DNA from: Apostichopus californicus
Taxonomy: Eukaryota > Echinodermata > Holothuroidea > Aspidochirotida > Stichopodidae
Direction of reading: 5' to 3'
Length of the DNA stretch: 39,405 nucleotides
NCBI GenBank assembly: GCA_020650975.1
Contig: JAIPMN010000450.1
Span: 6,021-45,425 of the forward strand
A model generated the notes under the pieces. It was given only the letters and a program-made list of their open reading frames with translations. It ran no database searches and had not been told where the DNA came from. A program made the position numbers and the translations under genes. This document shows positions 32,201 through 39,405 of this stretch, in pieces; positions within the stretch are counted from its first letter, which is position 1; every line of letters begins with the position of its first letter.

Positions 32201-34009
32201 GCCTTTGAGGGTTCCCACTCTGAATATTACGGGATGTGGACAAACTACATACAATGATGTCTTGCTAGAGAAGAGTGTTTGAGTACAAAGCTTGGCATAA
32301 TCTAATGAAATGAAAGTGTACACCAAATATTTGCTAGAAAATTCCAGATGCCTCCTGATGACAGGGTCCAAAGTTTTAGCAACAATTCAAGGTCTTACTC
32401 TTAGTTCATTGTTTGTGCAATTCAACAAAGTCTGGACAAATGGAAACAAAATTTCAAAATATAAGTCTCCAGAGATTAGCACTTAGCAGTACTACATTGT
32501 AAGAGTATATTTACTTCCTTACTTAAACTTTCCTTAAGAGATTATGGGGTATACATATCAATTCCTATTGATGAGGGAATAACAAAGTGCAGCAAGTTAT
32601 ACACCTGGCAGCCTGATTAGGTCACCCGATTAACAATAACGCAGAAGTAGTGAGTGCCCTGTGTTTCTTGCTCCTGGTCAAATGACATGACACATCTCCT
32701 CGCACAACCATTATTATTGCTGCACAAAGATGGAATCTGATGATGATAGCCAGTTAACATGGTCTAAATAAGGCAAGTATTACGGAAATGTTAAGCTGTC
32801 ATCTGCACTTCAGAGTCTGGAATGGTCTGCAATGCAAACAACTATAGTCAGTATTGCTAATTTCGGAACACTGCCAATTTCGGACACCCCTAAGAAATGC
32901 ATGATTTCACCATGACAACCTACAGGAAGAGCCAAATTTCACCAAAAAGTACGAAATGACCTGTGTGCAAGTAAATACTTACATATTTGTCAATAAAATG
33001 ACGGAGATCTATGAAGTCTGTTATAATTACTGAAAGAGCAACTGCGCCACCAATTTTATCACTAGCGCCACACTGTGGGACTGTGTGTTCGAAAATGGCA
33101 ATACTCTAGCAAAGAAATACCAGTTCCACAATCACAAGAATCTTCTTGGAATACAACGTGAAAACAGTTTGCAGGAAAGAAAGTTTGGCCGTGTATCGTA
33201 ATATAACACACTTCTCCCACCATATCAAGTATATTTTCAGGTGAATTTTACCAGAAGATATAGTTTTGGGGTGTTTTAAGGCTTAGGTGTCCGGAATTGG
33301 AAGTGTCCATGCTACTGCATCAAACATGCAAATGCTATGCCATCAAGAGTGAAAACTCTATAGGATAGTATTAGGTAACTTTGTGATGTTAAGACAAGTA
33401 CTGTATTAATGTTCTTTAAAATGATAAGATGATCTCTCAAGTTTGGCCCTGTGGTTTAGATTGCTCCTACAACTTCGTGATTTCAGCAATGCTTGATCTA
33501 ATTTCACTAAAATTAGAGAGATTTCTACAAGCACACACCTGATCAATGCTCTTGGCTACTATATTTTTCAAAGAAAAGTAAAACTAAACAGCCTACATGC
33601 ATAAACAAAGAAAGAAACAACAGGAATAACAAAATACTTCCTAGGAATAGGCTAGGCCCATAAAAAGCTGCTTACCTATTCAGTTGATGTATTTGTCATT
33701 CTACTTTGTAAGTGCAAAGCTAACCAAACAACTTTTTTTAATTGAACTAATAAGGCTTAGTGGCTACGCCATAGTAAATAAGACCTGCAGTCTAGCCCTT
33801 AAGAAGTAAAGGCTTAATGAGGATTGCAACTCTGCGATCTGCCTAACGTTAAAAATATCTAACTAGTTAGTAGTTACCGACCTATCCAGCCAAAACGTCC
33901 ATGGTGTATTGAGGGGTACCCCTGGCTTTTCCAAAGTTCCACCTGTCTCGATTTCATCAAATAATATTTCTTCATCGTTGCGTGATTGGATTTCAGAAGA
34001 AGAGGCCAT
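23175..34009 (-). CDS. EIF4E3: Eukaryotic translation initiation factor 4E type 3
   Basis: Seven exons on the minus strand join into 207 codons plus stop (128+73+95+61+67+156+44 nt). eIF4E proteins bind the mRNA 5' cap and link it to eIF4G; class III is the divergent member (human 224 residues). Residue marks: TPWTFWLDR at 35-43, then [20 protein letters not shown], where Trp70 is the dorsal Trp73 of eIF4E; PLWED with Trp99 and Glu100, the Trp102/Glu103 cap pair; GGDW with Trp110; [24 protein letters not shown]; and VIMVW with Trp162, equal to Trp166. The residue aligned with cap-stacking Trp56 is Val53 (Cys in mammalian eIF4E3). The C-terminus HHAFEGG is a class III hallmark. Start: ATG at 34009 with A at -3 and G at +4. 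Alignments are from memory. Introns total about 10 kb. Confidence 0.95.
23219..24615 (-). other. EIF4E3 intron 6 (1397 bp)
   Basis: GT-AG intron. It contains an L2/SINE tail remnant (23706-23765), a 12-G run (23409-23420), a GA-rich patch and a 15-T run (23291-23305). Nothing else recognised. Confidence 0.88.
23706..23765 (+). mobile_element. L2/SINE 3'-tail remnant
   Basis: TTAGAGCACTTAGAGAC, then GTGCTTTATAAGATCC and ATTATTATT match the standard end (AAAGCGCTTTGAGAC, GCGCTATATAAA, ATT tail). The CpG positions have decayed to CA/TG, a sign of age. The body upstream is not identifiable. Confidence 0.65.
24616..24771 (-). CDS. EIF4E3: EIF4E3 exon 6
   Basis: Completes Gly142 and encodes residues 143-193 plus one base of Ser194: [39 protein letters not shown]. 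Arg153 matches phosphate-binding Arg157 of eIF4E. The positions of Lys159 and Lys162 are Val155 and Val158; mammalian eIF4E3 has Arg and Val there. Acceptor TGCTCAG/G, donor AAAT/GTAAGT. Reading through gives Cys-Lys-stop, which would drop the conserved C-terminus. Confidence 0.95.
24774..24863. repeat. Three-unit repeat at the exon 6 acceptor
   Basis: Units of about 33-36 bp contain TTAGAATGAAAACCA and CCAGGATGAGCA on the plus strand. On the transcribed strand each unit reads TGGTTTTCATTCTAAC then TGCTCA, that is a pyrimidine-rich stretch with a TCTAAC branch-point-like motif. The unit nearest the exon ends TGCTCAG and supplies the real acceptor; the other two have TGCTCAT. Confidence 0.85.
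25151..25470. mobile_element. MITE with TAAGGTGACCA ends
   Basis: The left end is TAAGGTGACCATA and the right end, reverse-complemented, is TAAGGTGACCAGACGTCCCA. If TA is the target duplication, the ends are AGGTGACCA, as in Tc1/mariner-like elements; the superfamily is an inference. The 320-bp element also carries CAGGGACGG and GGGGACGGTCCCC blocks and no transposase. Confidence 0.8.
25936..26002 (-). CDS. EIF4E3: EIF4E3 exon 5
   Basis: Encodes residues 120-141 and one base of Gly142: [20 protein letters not shown]. The [13 protein letters not shown] block is nearly the same as in human EIF4E3. Acceptor TTTCTCAG/T, donor GATG/GTGAGA, phase 1. Confidence 0.95.
26003..27740 (-). other. EIF4E3 intron 4 (1738 bp)
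   Basis: GT-AG intron with a 51-bp minisatellite (26186-26582) about 180 bp from the acceptor. A GGTTCAAATCC block at 27311 resembles a pol III B box but has no A box. Confidence 0.88.
26186..26582. repeat. 51-bp minisatellite, eight units
   Basis: About eight units begin GATGATGTGAACACAGCCAT. Most are exactly 51 bp; the first is longer and the last partial. Each has GATGATG and CATCATC arms around a 10-base loop, so each can form a hairpin in DNA or in the intron transcript. A second half-unit alternation (GAGGGAAATGTTAAA versus GAGGGCATTGTTAAT) suggests dimer-wise expansion. Since 51 is a multiple of three, long frames appear but are not genes. Confidence 0.92.
27741..27801 (-). CDS. EIF4E3: EIF4E3 exon 4
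   Basis: Completes Trp99 and encodes residues 100-119: [20 protein letters not shown]. Glu100 pairs with the guanine base in eIF4E relatives, and Trp110 matches the GGRW tryptophan. Acceptor TTCCAG/G, donor AACA/GTAAGT, phase 0. Confidence 0.95.
27802..29239 (-). other. EIF4E3 intron 3 (1438 bp)
   Basis: GT-AG intron. It contains the palindrome cluster at 28504-28543; otherwise featureless. Confidence 0.85.
28504..28543. repeat. Cluster of adjacent palindromes
   Basis: TACCTGGTATTACCAGGTA (28504-28522) folds on itself, and GGTATATCGATATACC (28528-28543) is a perfect 16-bp palindrome. TACCTGGTAT is shared by both. It may be a transposon end or a cruciform-prone site. Confidence 0.8.
29240..29334 (-). 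CDS. EIF4E3: EIF4E3 exon 3
   Basis: Encodes residues 68-98 and two bases of Trp99: [24 protein letters not shown]. Trp70 equals eIF4E Trp73, which contacts YxxxxL-type partners such as eIF4G. Acceptor AAATCAG/G, donor TATG/GTATGT, phase 2. Confidence 0.95.
29335..30403 (-). other. EIF4E3 intron 2 (1069 bp)
   Basis: GT-AG intron with no repeat or gene recognised inside. Two similar CTGAATGGCTTG blocks near 30119 and 30223 suggest a minor local duplication. Confidence 0.85.
30404..30476 (-). CDS. EIF4E3: EIF4E3 exon 2
   Basis: Completes Arg43 and encodes residues 44-67 ([15 protein letters not shown] to NTVE). Val53 stands where eIF4E has cap-stacking Trp56. Acceptor CCCATCAG/A, donor GAG/GTCTGT, phase 0. 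Confidence 0.93.
30627..30646 (-). promoter_or_regulatory. G-quadruplex motif in EIF4E3 intron 1
   Basis: On the transcribed strand the sequence is GGGGTGGGGAGGGGAGGGGG: four runs of at least four G with one-base loops, close to the ideal for a very stable quadruplex. It lies 150 nt upstream of exon 2 and could affect splicing or transcription (inference). Confidence 0.75.
30652..31160. repeat. Variable-length minisatellite, about seven units
   Basis: Units of roughly 56-80 bp start AAACACCCTACA (30653, 30709, 30780, 30848, 30928, 31005, 31070) and share ACTACCACCACCA, GCTAACATGCAAGGGCTG and AAGTTACATGT. Two alternating end types (ATTAAAGTAACATGT and GAACAAGTTAC) suggest two-unit steps. It adjoins the G-quadruplex motif in intron 1. 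Confidence 0.88.
31161..32842. other. Intron 1 interior without features
   Basis: AT-rich sequence inside EIF4E3 intron 1. No alternative exon, RNA gene or repeat recognised. Confidence 0.5.
32843..33315 (+). mobile_element. TTCGGACACC MITE, copy 1
   Basis: Same element as 35750-36230 in opposite orientation, from TATAGTCAGTATTGC to AAGTGTCCATGCTAC. The ends carry inverted GAAGTTCGGACACC-like motifs, and a shared interior runs GACGGAGATCTATGAAGTCT, CACACTGTGGG and CCAAGAAGATTC-type blocks. A TA target site is possible but not proven. No transposase. Confidence 0.85.
33882..34009 (-). CDS. EIF4E3: EIF4E3 exon 1 (coding part)
   Basis: Encodes residues 1-42 and two bases of Arg43: an acidic, variable N-terminus, then the PWTFWLD block. 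Donor GATAG/GTCGGT is weak. A stronger-looking GTAACT lies 3 bases further on, but only the first site keeps the reading frame into exon 2 (phase 2). An in-frame upstream ATG at 34099 would add 30 residues in a poorer context. Confidence 0.92.
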
Positions 34010-34818
34010 AGTCAATGCGATCCTGCACCTAAGTAGGCCTGACTTAGGTAGCCTAAGTACCAGAATCAATTGCGTACAACTGTCAGTAGTCCTAACCATT
34101 CATGACCTTCTGCCACTGTACTGTGCGGAGTACTATACCATGGAAATAAATCGCAATGTTTACATCTGGGAACAGGAGTTGCCAGATAGAATCTTAGTAA
34201 ACAGTAACGACACCAAATTTATCATATTTCTGACATAAATCTCATGCGTTTCTCAACCAATTTTTTAGCTCTATTATTTTATTTAGTAAATGTTATTGCG
34301 TAAAAATTGTTGCCACATTCATTAAAAACTTTAATTTTTAAACCAATGCAAAATTTGTAACGTTCTAGGATATCATCAGACATTACATGAGAGACGTTAC
34401 ATGTAAACCGAATTATATTGTTCTTGATCTACATTGCCTATGGATCGCTAGTCGGTTGACAGCGTCAAGTACAACCTATTTCGATCAAATAAAATGAATG
34501 TCTCAATTATTCCGATTTCTTGACCCTATCCAATGTAAACTTTTGGAAGATAAAATGGTTTCGATCATGGTCTGTGTCTAGGTGACCTTTGTGCCTGAAT
34601 CTGAAATGTAAACAATACTGCCTCACAGTCACATGATCACATGATAGGTTGTGTTGTGTCAGCCTACATATTATATACACGTACATTGGTACTAATAGGG
34701 TACAGTGTAATCATTGCAAAGAATCTGCTGATAGACCACAGTAGGAAGCAAAAATACAACGTTACCCCAATCCATTCTATTTCGTTGAAGATCCATAGAA
34801 GAAACACGCTGGAATAAA
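34010..34818. promoter_or_regulatory. Divergent promoter region of EIF4E3 and SMIM30
   Basis: The two start codons point away from each other with 809 bp between, which must hold both 5' UTRs and promoters. No clear CpG island. A TATTATATAC stretch (34669-34678) lies about 140 bp before the SMIM30 ATG, and a doubled TCACATGA lies at 34629-34644. No transcript ends are known. Confidence 0.55.
34629..34644. promoter_or_regulatory. Doubled TCACATGA (M-box-like)
   Basis: Two abutting perfect copies of TCACATGA. The octamer is the core bound by MITF/TFE-type bHLH-zip factors in animals. Its position in the divergent promoter makes a regulatory role plausible, but an 8-mer pair can arise by chance. 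Confidence 0.35.
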
Positions 34819-34983
34819 ATGGAGCTGTGGCAAATATTGCTTATTTTCGCTGCTTTGATACCGGTTGTCGCAGCGTTTGACGCCGGTTCTGCAATTGCAT
34901 TGATATTTGGCCTTGTCTTTGGTATCCTTGGTGTGTGTGCATGTATAGGCTACTACGCAAGGCGGAAAAATGGTACTTCATGA
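34819..34983 (+). CDS. SMIM30: Small integral membrane protein 30
   Basis: A 54-residue frame from ATG (34819; A at -3, G at +4) to TGA. It has two hydrophobic stretches: residues 4-20 (WQILLIFAALIPVVAAF), which could act as a signal peptide or first helix, and 26-46 (AIALIFGLVFGILGVCACIGY), followed by the basic tail ARRKNGTS. The block DAGSAIAL-GVCACIG-YARRKNG matches human SMIM30 (59 residues; EAGDAIAL, GICACLG, YARKRNG), a single-coding-exon microprotein of internal membranes. The match is from memory but covers the whole C-terminal two thirds. It lies head-to-head with EIF4E3. Confidence 0.9.
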   Translation: MELWQILLIFAALIPVVAAFDAGSAIALIFGLVFGILGVCACIGYYARRKNGTS

Positions 34984-35749
34984 GTATAGGCCGACCCCAG
35001 AACTAAGCTAGGTTAAGGCCTCGTCGCCTAGCCTAAACCTAGGTAACATCTTCGAATTGAGGAGACCATGAAACAAGTTGGATTAAGTGAGAAAGTTATC
35101 ACGTTTTGACGATGTTACTTAAGTTGATGGATTGTAATTTTTCGTAAAACATTGAGTAAGCAGAACAGGGTAACATGCTGGGAAATTTAGCTACCTTAGA
35201 AGTACCATAATAATCGTCTTTTGAACATGATGAATACTTCTGTAACAACTTGCCATAGATGTCAAAGCAAAGACAGAACTGTACTATCTACATTGAAATG
35301 CAAAACTAATGACCACATACTCATCGGCCCAAAACATGGAGCACTAGGCCTGCTGATCAGCTAACACAGGTGTACCACAACTCTTAGGTAATCGAAGCAA
35401 CTATGATGACAAGAAACTGATTTCTCCAGTACCAATCAACCCTGCTGTAACTGTACTTCACATTATTGGTTGGAAATGTACTTGAAACCTCGACAGACTT
35501 CAACAACTTTTACTCACATCTTAATGGATACTACGCCAACAGCACTATTCGGCAGCCTTTGTGACATCCTACTGAACGATTGAAGAAACTCAACAATAAT
35601 GGTAGAATAGCTGCATCTTGTTTAAGAGGACCTGACACCTACACTGCCTGCGATTGGCTGCTAAGCATTCATGTAGAATTATTCTTCATACAGAACAGTT
35701 TTTCATAATTTTCATTGCATTTCTTAGACATTGAGAGTATTGCTTCCAT
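34984..35749 (+). other. Probable SMIM30 3' UTR
   Basis: No coding signal. No AATAAA was seen before 38407, so the transcript end is uncertain; variants such as ATTAAA (38231) are also distant. Confidence 0.35.
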
Positions 35750-36230
35750 GTAGCATGGACACTTCGAAGTTCGGACACCTAAGCCTTAAAACACCCCAAA
35801 ACTATATCTTCTGGTATAAATCACCTGAAAATATACTTGATATGGTGGGAGAAGTGTGTTATATTATGATTCACGGCCAAACATTCTTTCCTGCAAACTG
35901 TTTTCACGTTGTATTCCAAGAAGATTCTTCGTGATTTCTTTGCTAGAGTATTGCTAAGTTCGGACACCCGGCCCACAGTGTGGCGCTGGTGATAAAATTG
36001 GTGGCGCAGTTGCTCTTTCAGTAATTATAACAGACTTCATAGATCTCCGTCATTTTATTGACAAATATGTAAGTACTTACTTGCACACAGGTCATTTTGG
36101 AGAGAAAATAACTGTAGCTTCGTAGTTTTGGGAGAAATTGGCTCTTGCTATAGGTTGTCATGTTGAAATTGTGTATTTCTTAGGGGTGTCCGAACTTCGC
36201 AGTGTTCCGAAATTCGCAATACTGACTATA
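35750..36230 (-). mobile_element. TTCGGACACC MITE, copy 2
   Basis: Inverted partner of 32843-33315 with small indels and substitutions. Its left end GTAGCATGGACACTTCGAAG and right end TTCGCAATACTGACTATA mirror copy 1. A plus-strand frame at 35731-35934 lies inside it and is not a gene. Confidence 0.85.
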
Positions 36231-37806
36231 TTACTACTAACAACTCAGAATTTCAATTATGTTAAGTGTAAAGCAGACATGACTAATGGATTCAACTTTC
36301 ACTATTAAGGTACAACCTGCTTTCATGTTATAACCTGCTTTTGTGGTATACCCAGACAACATTTCTGAATGATGCATGGTGTATTTGAAATCTAGTCATA
36401 ACATTTTAGAATTTTGTTACTTTAAGAATTGACAGCTACAGGTCTTGTTTGCAGTGAAACTTGTCACCATGAAATATTAGCACTGTATGTACTAGTATGT
36501 TGGGCTTGTTGCATGAGTATTGGGATGGACTGATTTAAACTTCACTGATACTGGTGATAAGTGGAATATTATGAAATGCAACAACCTGCTCTAAGTGTGT
36601 GGCTGCACTTGAAATAGGGAAACAACAGTTTTCATTGAATGAAAAATTTGTCCATCAGGTTAAGTAGTTGATAAAAAAAAGGTGCTGTTTCCTCATTCAT
36701 TCAGACAGATTTCACTGGAGGAATGTTAGAATGTTCTGTTTAGTAGCCATAGAAGCATCAGTGGTTAAAATCTCTGAATACTGTAAATTATCTTCAATAG
36801 TTACTAAGTAGATTCTTGTTTCCTAGAATTAGAAGGGTTTTTCTAAGATTTTGTATGATCAATGTCACTGCTTGTAAGAGCTGTTCATGACTAAACTGTC
36901 AGTACATTTTTTTCTTCTTTAAAGCAGCTGAGAAATGTTGTTCAGATTGGGTCTGTTTGAAAATCAATGAAATAATAGTATGTCTGTAATTGCCACTTTT
37001 TTATGATGATGATAATGATGTTATAATACCTTGTTTGAAATCCAATTTTTTTTTATACACCGATGAAATCTGTGTACACATACAAGGCTAGTTTAGTTGT
37101 TTCTATTGTACAATGATAGTGAACTCTTATTGGATGTTAATGTTTTCAGTTCTGTGTGGTTCCTGTTTGATGTATGATTATTCTAATCCCCTCAAAGAGT
37201 TCAGCACATTCCACTGCATCCATAGTATATGGTACGTTATCTGTGTTAAAATTCCACATAATAGTGTAAACAACAGCTTACGCTTGCATTGGTATTTTTG
37301 TTTAGTTCATTACTTACTCATTCTGGTTGATTTGTACTCATACTAGGGGCATGTTGGAATCATGTACAGATACTAATGAAAAAATTAAGAACAGTGTACT
37401 CATGCTTAGAGCCTCAGCATTGTACTCAAACCCAATATCAAGGAAAATTCAACTTACATTACTTGTACCCATACTGTCATACTTGTTTTACGAATCTGGT
37501 GGTAAGTAGGATAGAATGCAGGGAAGCAATATATTACCATTGCCAACGGGAACTAACAATGGAATTAAGAAATTTAAAGACCCCAACTCTGCTTTTGATA
37601 AGCAACAAAAAGATTGTTCCATATTTTATTTTTGTTGGTTTATATATGTGGGTAAAAAATCACAACATTCATCTTACAGTATCTTTTATGATGAACTTGT
37701 TTTTGTGTTCTGATGTTTGAAAAGCAAAATAGTCTGTTTCATTTCTAATACGTTTATTTGAAAAGCTGAGCTTTCCGTTATGTAACCTTGCAGACTGCAG
37801 GTAATT
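36231..37806. other. Non-coding stretch, nothing recognised
   Basis: AT-rich sequence with short open frames only. It may include distal SMIM30 3' UTR. Confidence 0.45.
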
Positions 37807-37920
37807 TACCTTTAATAGTATATGGTACATTCAATTGCTTATGTTACCATTAATTGTTTATGTTACCTTTAATTGTGCATGGTACCTTTCATAATATATG
37901 CTACCTTTAATTGTTAATGA
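37807..37920. repeat. Six tandem 19-bp units
   Basis: Six contiguous units of exactly 19 bp with consensus TACCTTTAATTGTTTATGT. All keep TAC at the start, though identity between units is moderate. Confidence 0.88.
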
Positions 37921-38039
37921 AATTTTATAGTTTTTTTCTAACGGATGAGTAGACACTCTTTGTTAAGCGTAAAACTTGGTTGTCACCATTGATATTCCTG
38001 AATCTACAGATAATCTCTCTGTTACTGTACTATAGGCCG

Positions 38040-38041
<2 letters not shown>

Positions 38042-38111
<70 letters not shown>

Positions 38112-38154
38112 TGTATGTATGTATATATGTATGTATATATATATATATATATAT
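38042..38154. repeat. AT microsatellite with ATGT interruptions
   Basis: Nearly pure AT dinucleotides over about 110 bp with a block of TATG units (38106-38136). Tyr-Ile-repeat frames here are not genes. Confidence 0.97.
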
Positions 38155-38792
38155 TTGGAGGAAGTTTGACATATTTACCAAACTGTGGTAGAAAATGATT
38201 CGTTATTGGCCTATGGTAATATCTTTGCACAATTAAATACTGGTTGAAAAAATGTTTGATGTCATTGTGTATTTTGTCTTGCCTTTTTTTTTAATTCATT
38301 TTATATGGACATATTAATGTTGAGTATGAGACAATTTACATTCAAATGAGGCAAGTAAAATAGCTGCATGAGTGAAAACGTCTCAAAAGAATCGCTTTGT
38401 CACAAATTAATAAATGGTAACACGTTGCTTTGTAGATACTGTACGCCCAATGAATTGAGAATGAGGGCAAATTAACTATATGGGCTGCCCAAAATCCAAG
38501 GTGGCATATGGCTCTGGGTCAGCCTACAGTATCTGATCCACCATGTGGTTACCGAGGAAACGGGGTGAGGTATGGAGATAAAGAAAACGTCTCAATTATA
38601 CATGGGATACAACAAAAGGATAATTCTTGCCCTCCCTCATCTCAAAAGAATTTGTAGAAAGGCCACTACCTTTATAGATATATAAAGCATTAAAAAGAAA
38701 ACAGAAATTCTGATATTTTGCGATACAACATTAGCCTACTGTCATGGAATGTTGCGTAATCTTGAATTCTCATAAGGAAAAGCTTAAATCAG
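38155..38792. other. Non-coding stretch, nothing recognised
   Basis: No gene or repeat recognised. The first AATAAA after SMIM30 on the plus strand lies at about 38407. Confidence 0.4.

Positions 38793-39405
<613 letters not shown>

Larger units (their letters stand above)
30477..33881 (-). other. EIF4E3 intron 1 (3405 bp)
   Basis: GT-AG intron. From its 5' end it holds a ~475-bp MITE (32843-33315), a long featureless AT-rich part, a ~70-bp minisatellite (30652-31160) and a G-quadruplex motif (30627-30646), then the acceptor TTTCTCCCATCAG. Confidence 0.9.

Noticed and set aside
34010..34099. N-terminal extension of EIF4E3 from an upstream in-frame ATG at 34099
   Set aside because: The downstream ATG at 34009 has the better start context and fits the family's variable N-terminus; the extra 30 residues show no family match. 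Not excluded without 5' transcript data.
33909..34238. 109-codon plus-strand frame
   Set aside because: It is antisense to EIF4E3 exon 1 and its 5' flank, with no recognisable domain.
35731..35934. 67-codon plus-strand frame
   Set aside because: Lies almost wholly in the inverted MITE copy; the other copy at 32843 does not preserve a frame.
37963..38230. Tyr-Ile repeat frames
   Set aside because: Translation of the AT microsatellite.

Overview
The window looks like nuclear DNA of an invertebrate deuterostome, most plausibly an echinoderm (a sea cucumber or relative). The basis is AT-rich sequence, split genes with GT-AG introns, protein-level match to vertebrate EIF4E3 and SMIM30, an L2/CR1-type LINE, a tRNA-derived SINE, and many short inverted-repeat DNA transposons, some with the G-run ends common in marine invertebrates. 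The clade is inferred from recalled families, not from a search.

Two genes can be supported. On the minus strand, seven exons between 34009 and 23175 join without a frame break into a 207-residue eIF4E class III protein (EIF4E3, a cap-binding translation factor). Every junction is GT-AG and the coding length (624 nt) is exact. On the plus strand at 34819-34983 there is a 54-residue single-exon microprotein matching SMIM30. The two start codons face away from each other across about 810 bp (34010-34818), a likely shared promoter region. Two inverted copies of a ~475-bp transposon (32843-33315 and 35750-36230) bracket this head-to-head block.

The left part (1-22600) has no gene I can name. It holds a transposon end (1-178), minisatellites, a cluster of a recurring GTGACGT-TGGGAC motif (1339-3400), a TTAA-flanked MITE (3534-3869), a degraded L2/CR1-type LINE inserted in an older tandem repeat (4061-5955), three copies of another TTAA-flanked MITE (6671, 13335, 16779), a hAT MITE with 8-bp target duplication (9262-9646), a G-run MITE (18141-18434), two SINE copies (17364, 21239) and a duplicated 140-bp block (21962 and 22592). 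A stretch at about 13.4-16.5 kb is richer in CpG and could hold a promoter and first exon of an unidentified gene.

The EIF4E3 introns carry a triplicated branch-point-like repeat at the exon 6 acceptor, a 51-bp hairpin-forming minisatellite in intron 4, a near-ideal G-quadruplex motif and a ~70-bp minisatellite in intron 1, and a MITE in intron 5. The right part (36231-39405) is non-coding: a six-copy 19-bp repeat, a long AT microsatellite, and a transposon that runs into 104 consecutive G at the window edge, which may be an assembly artefact.
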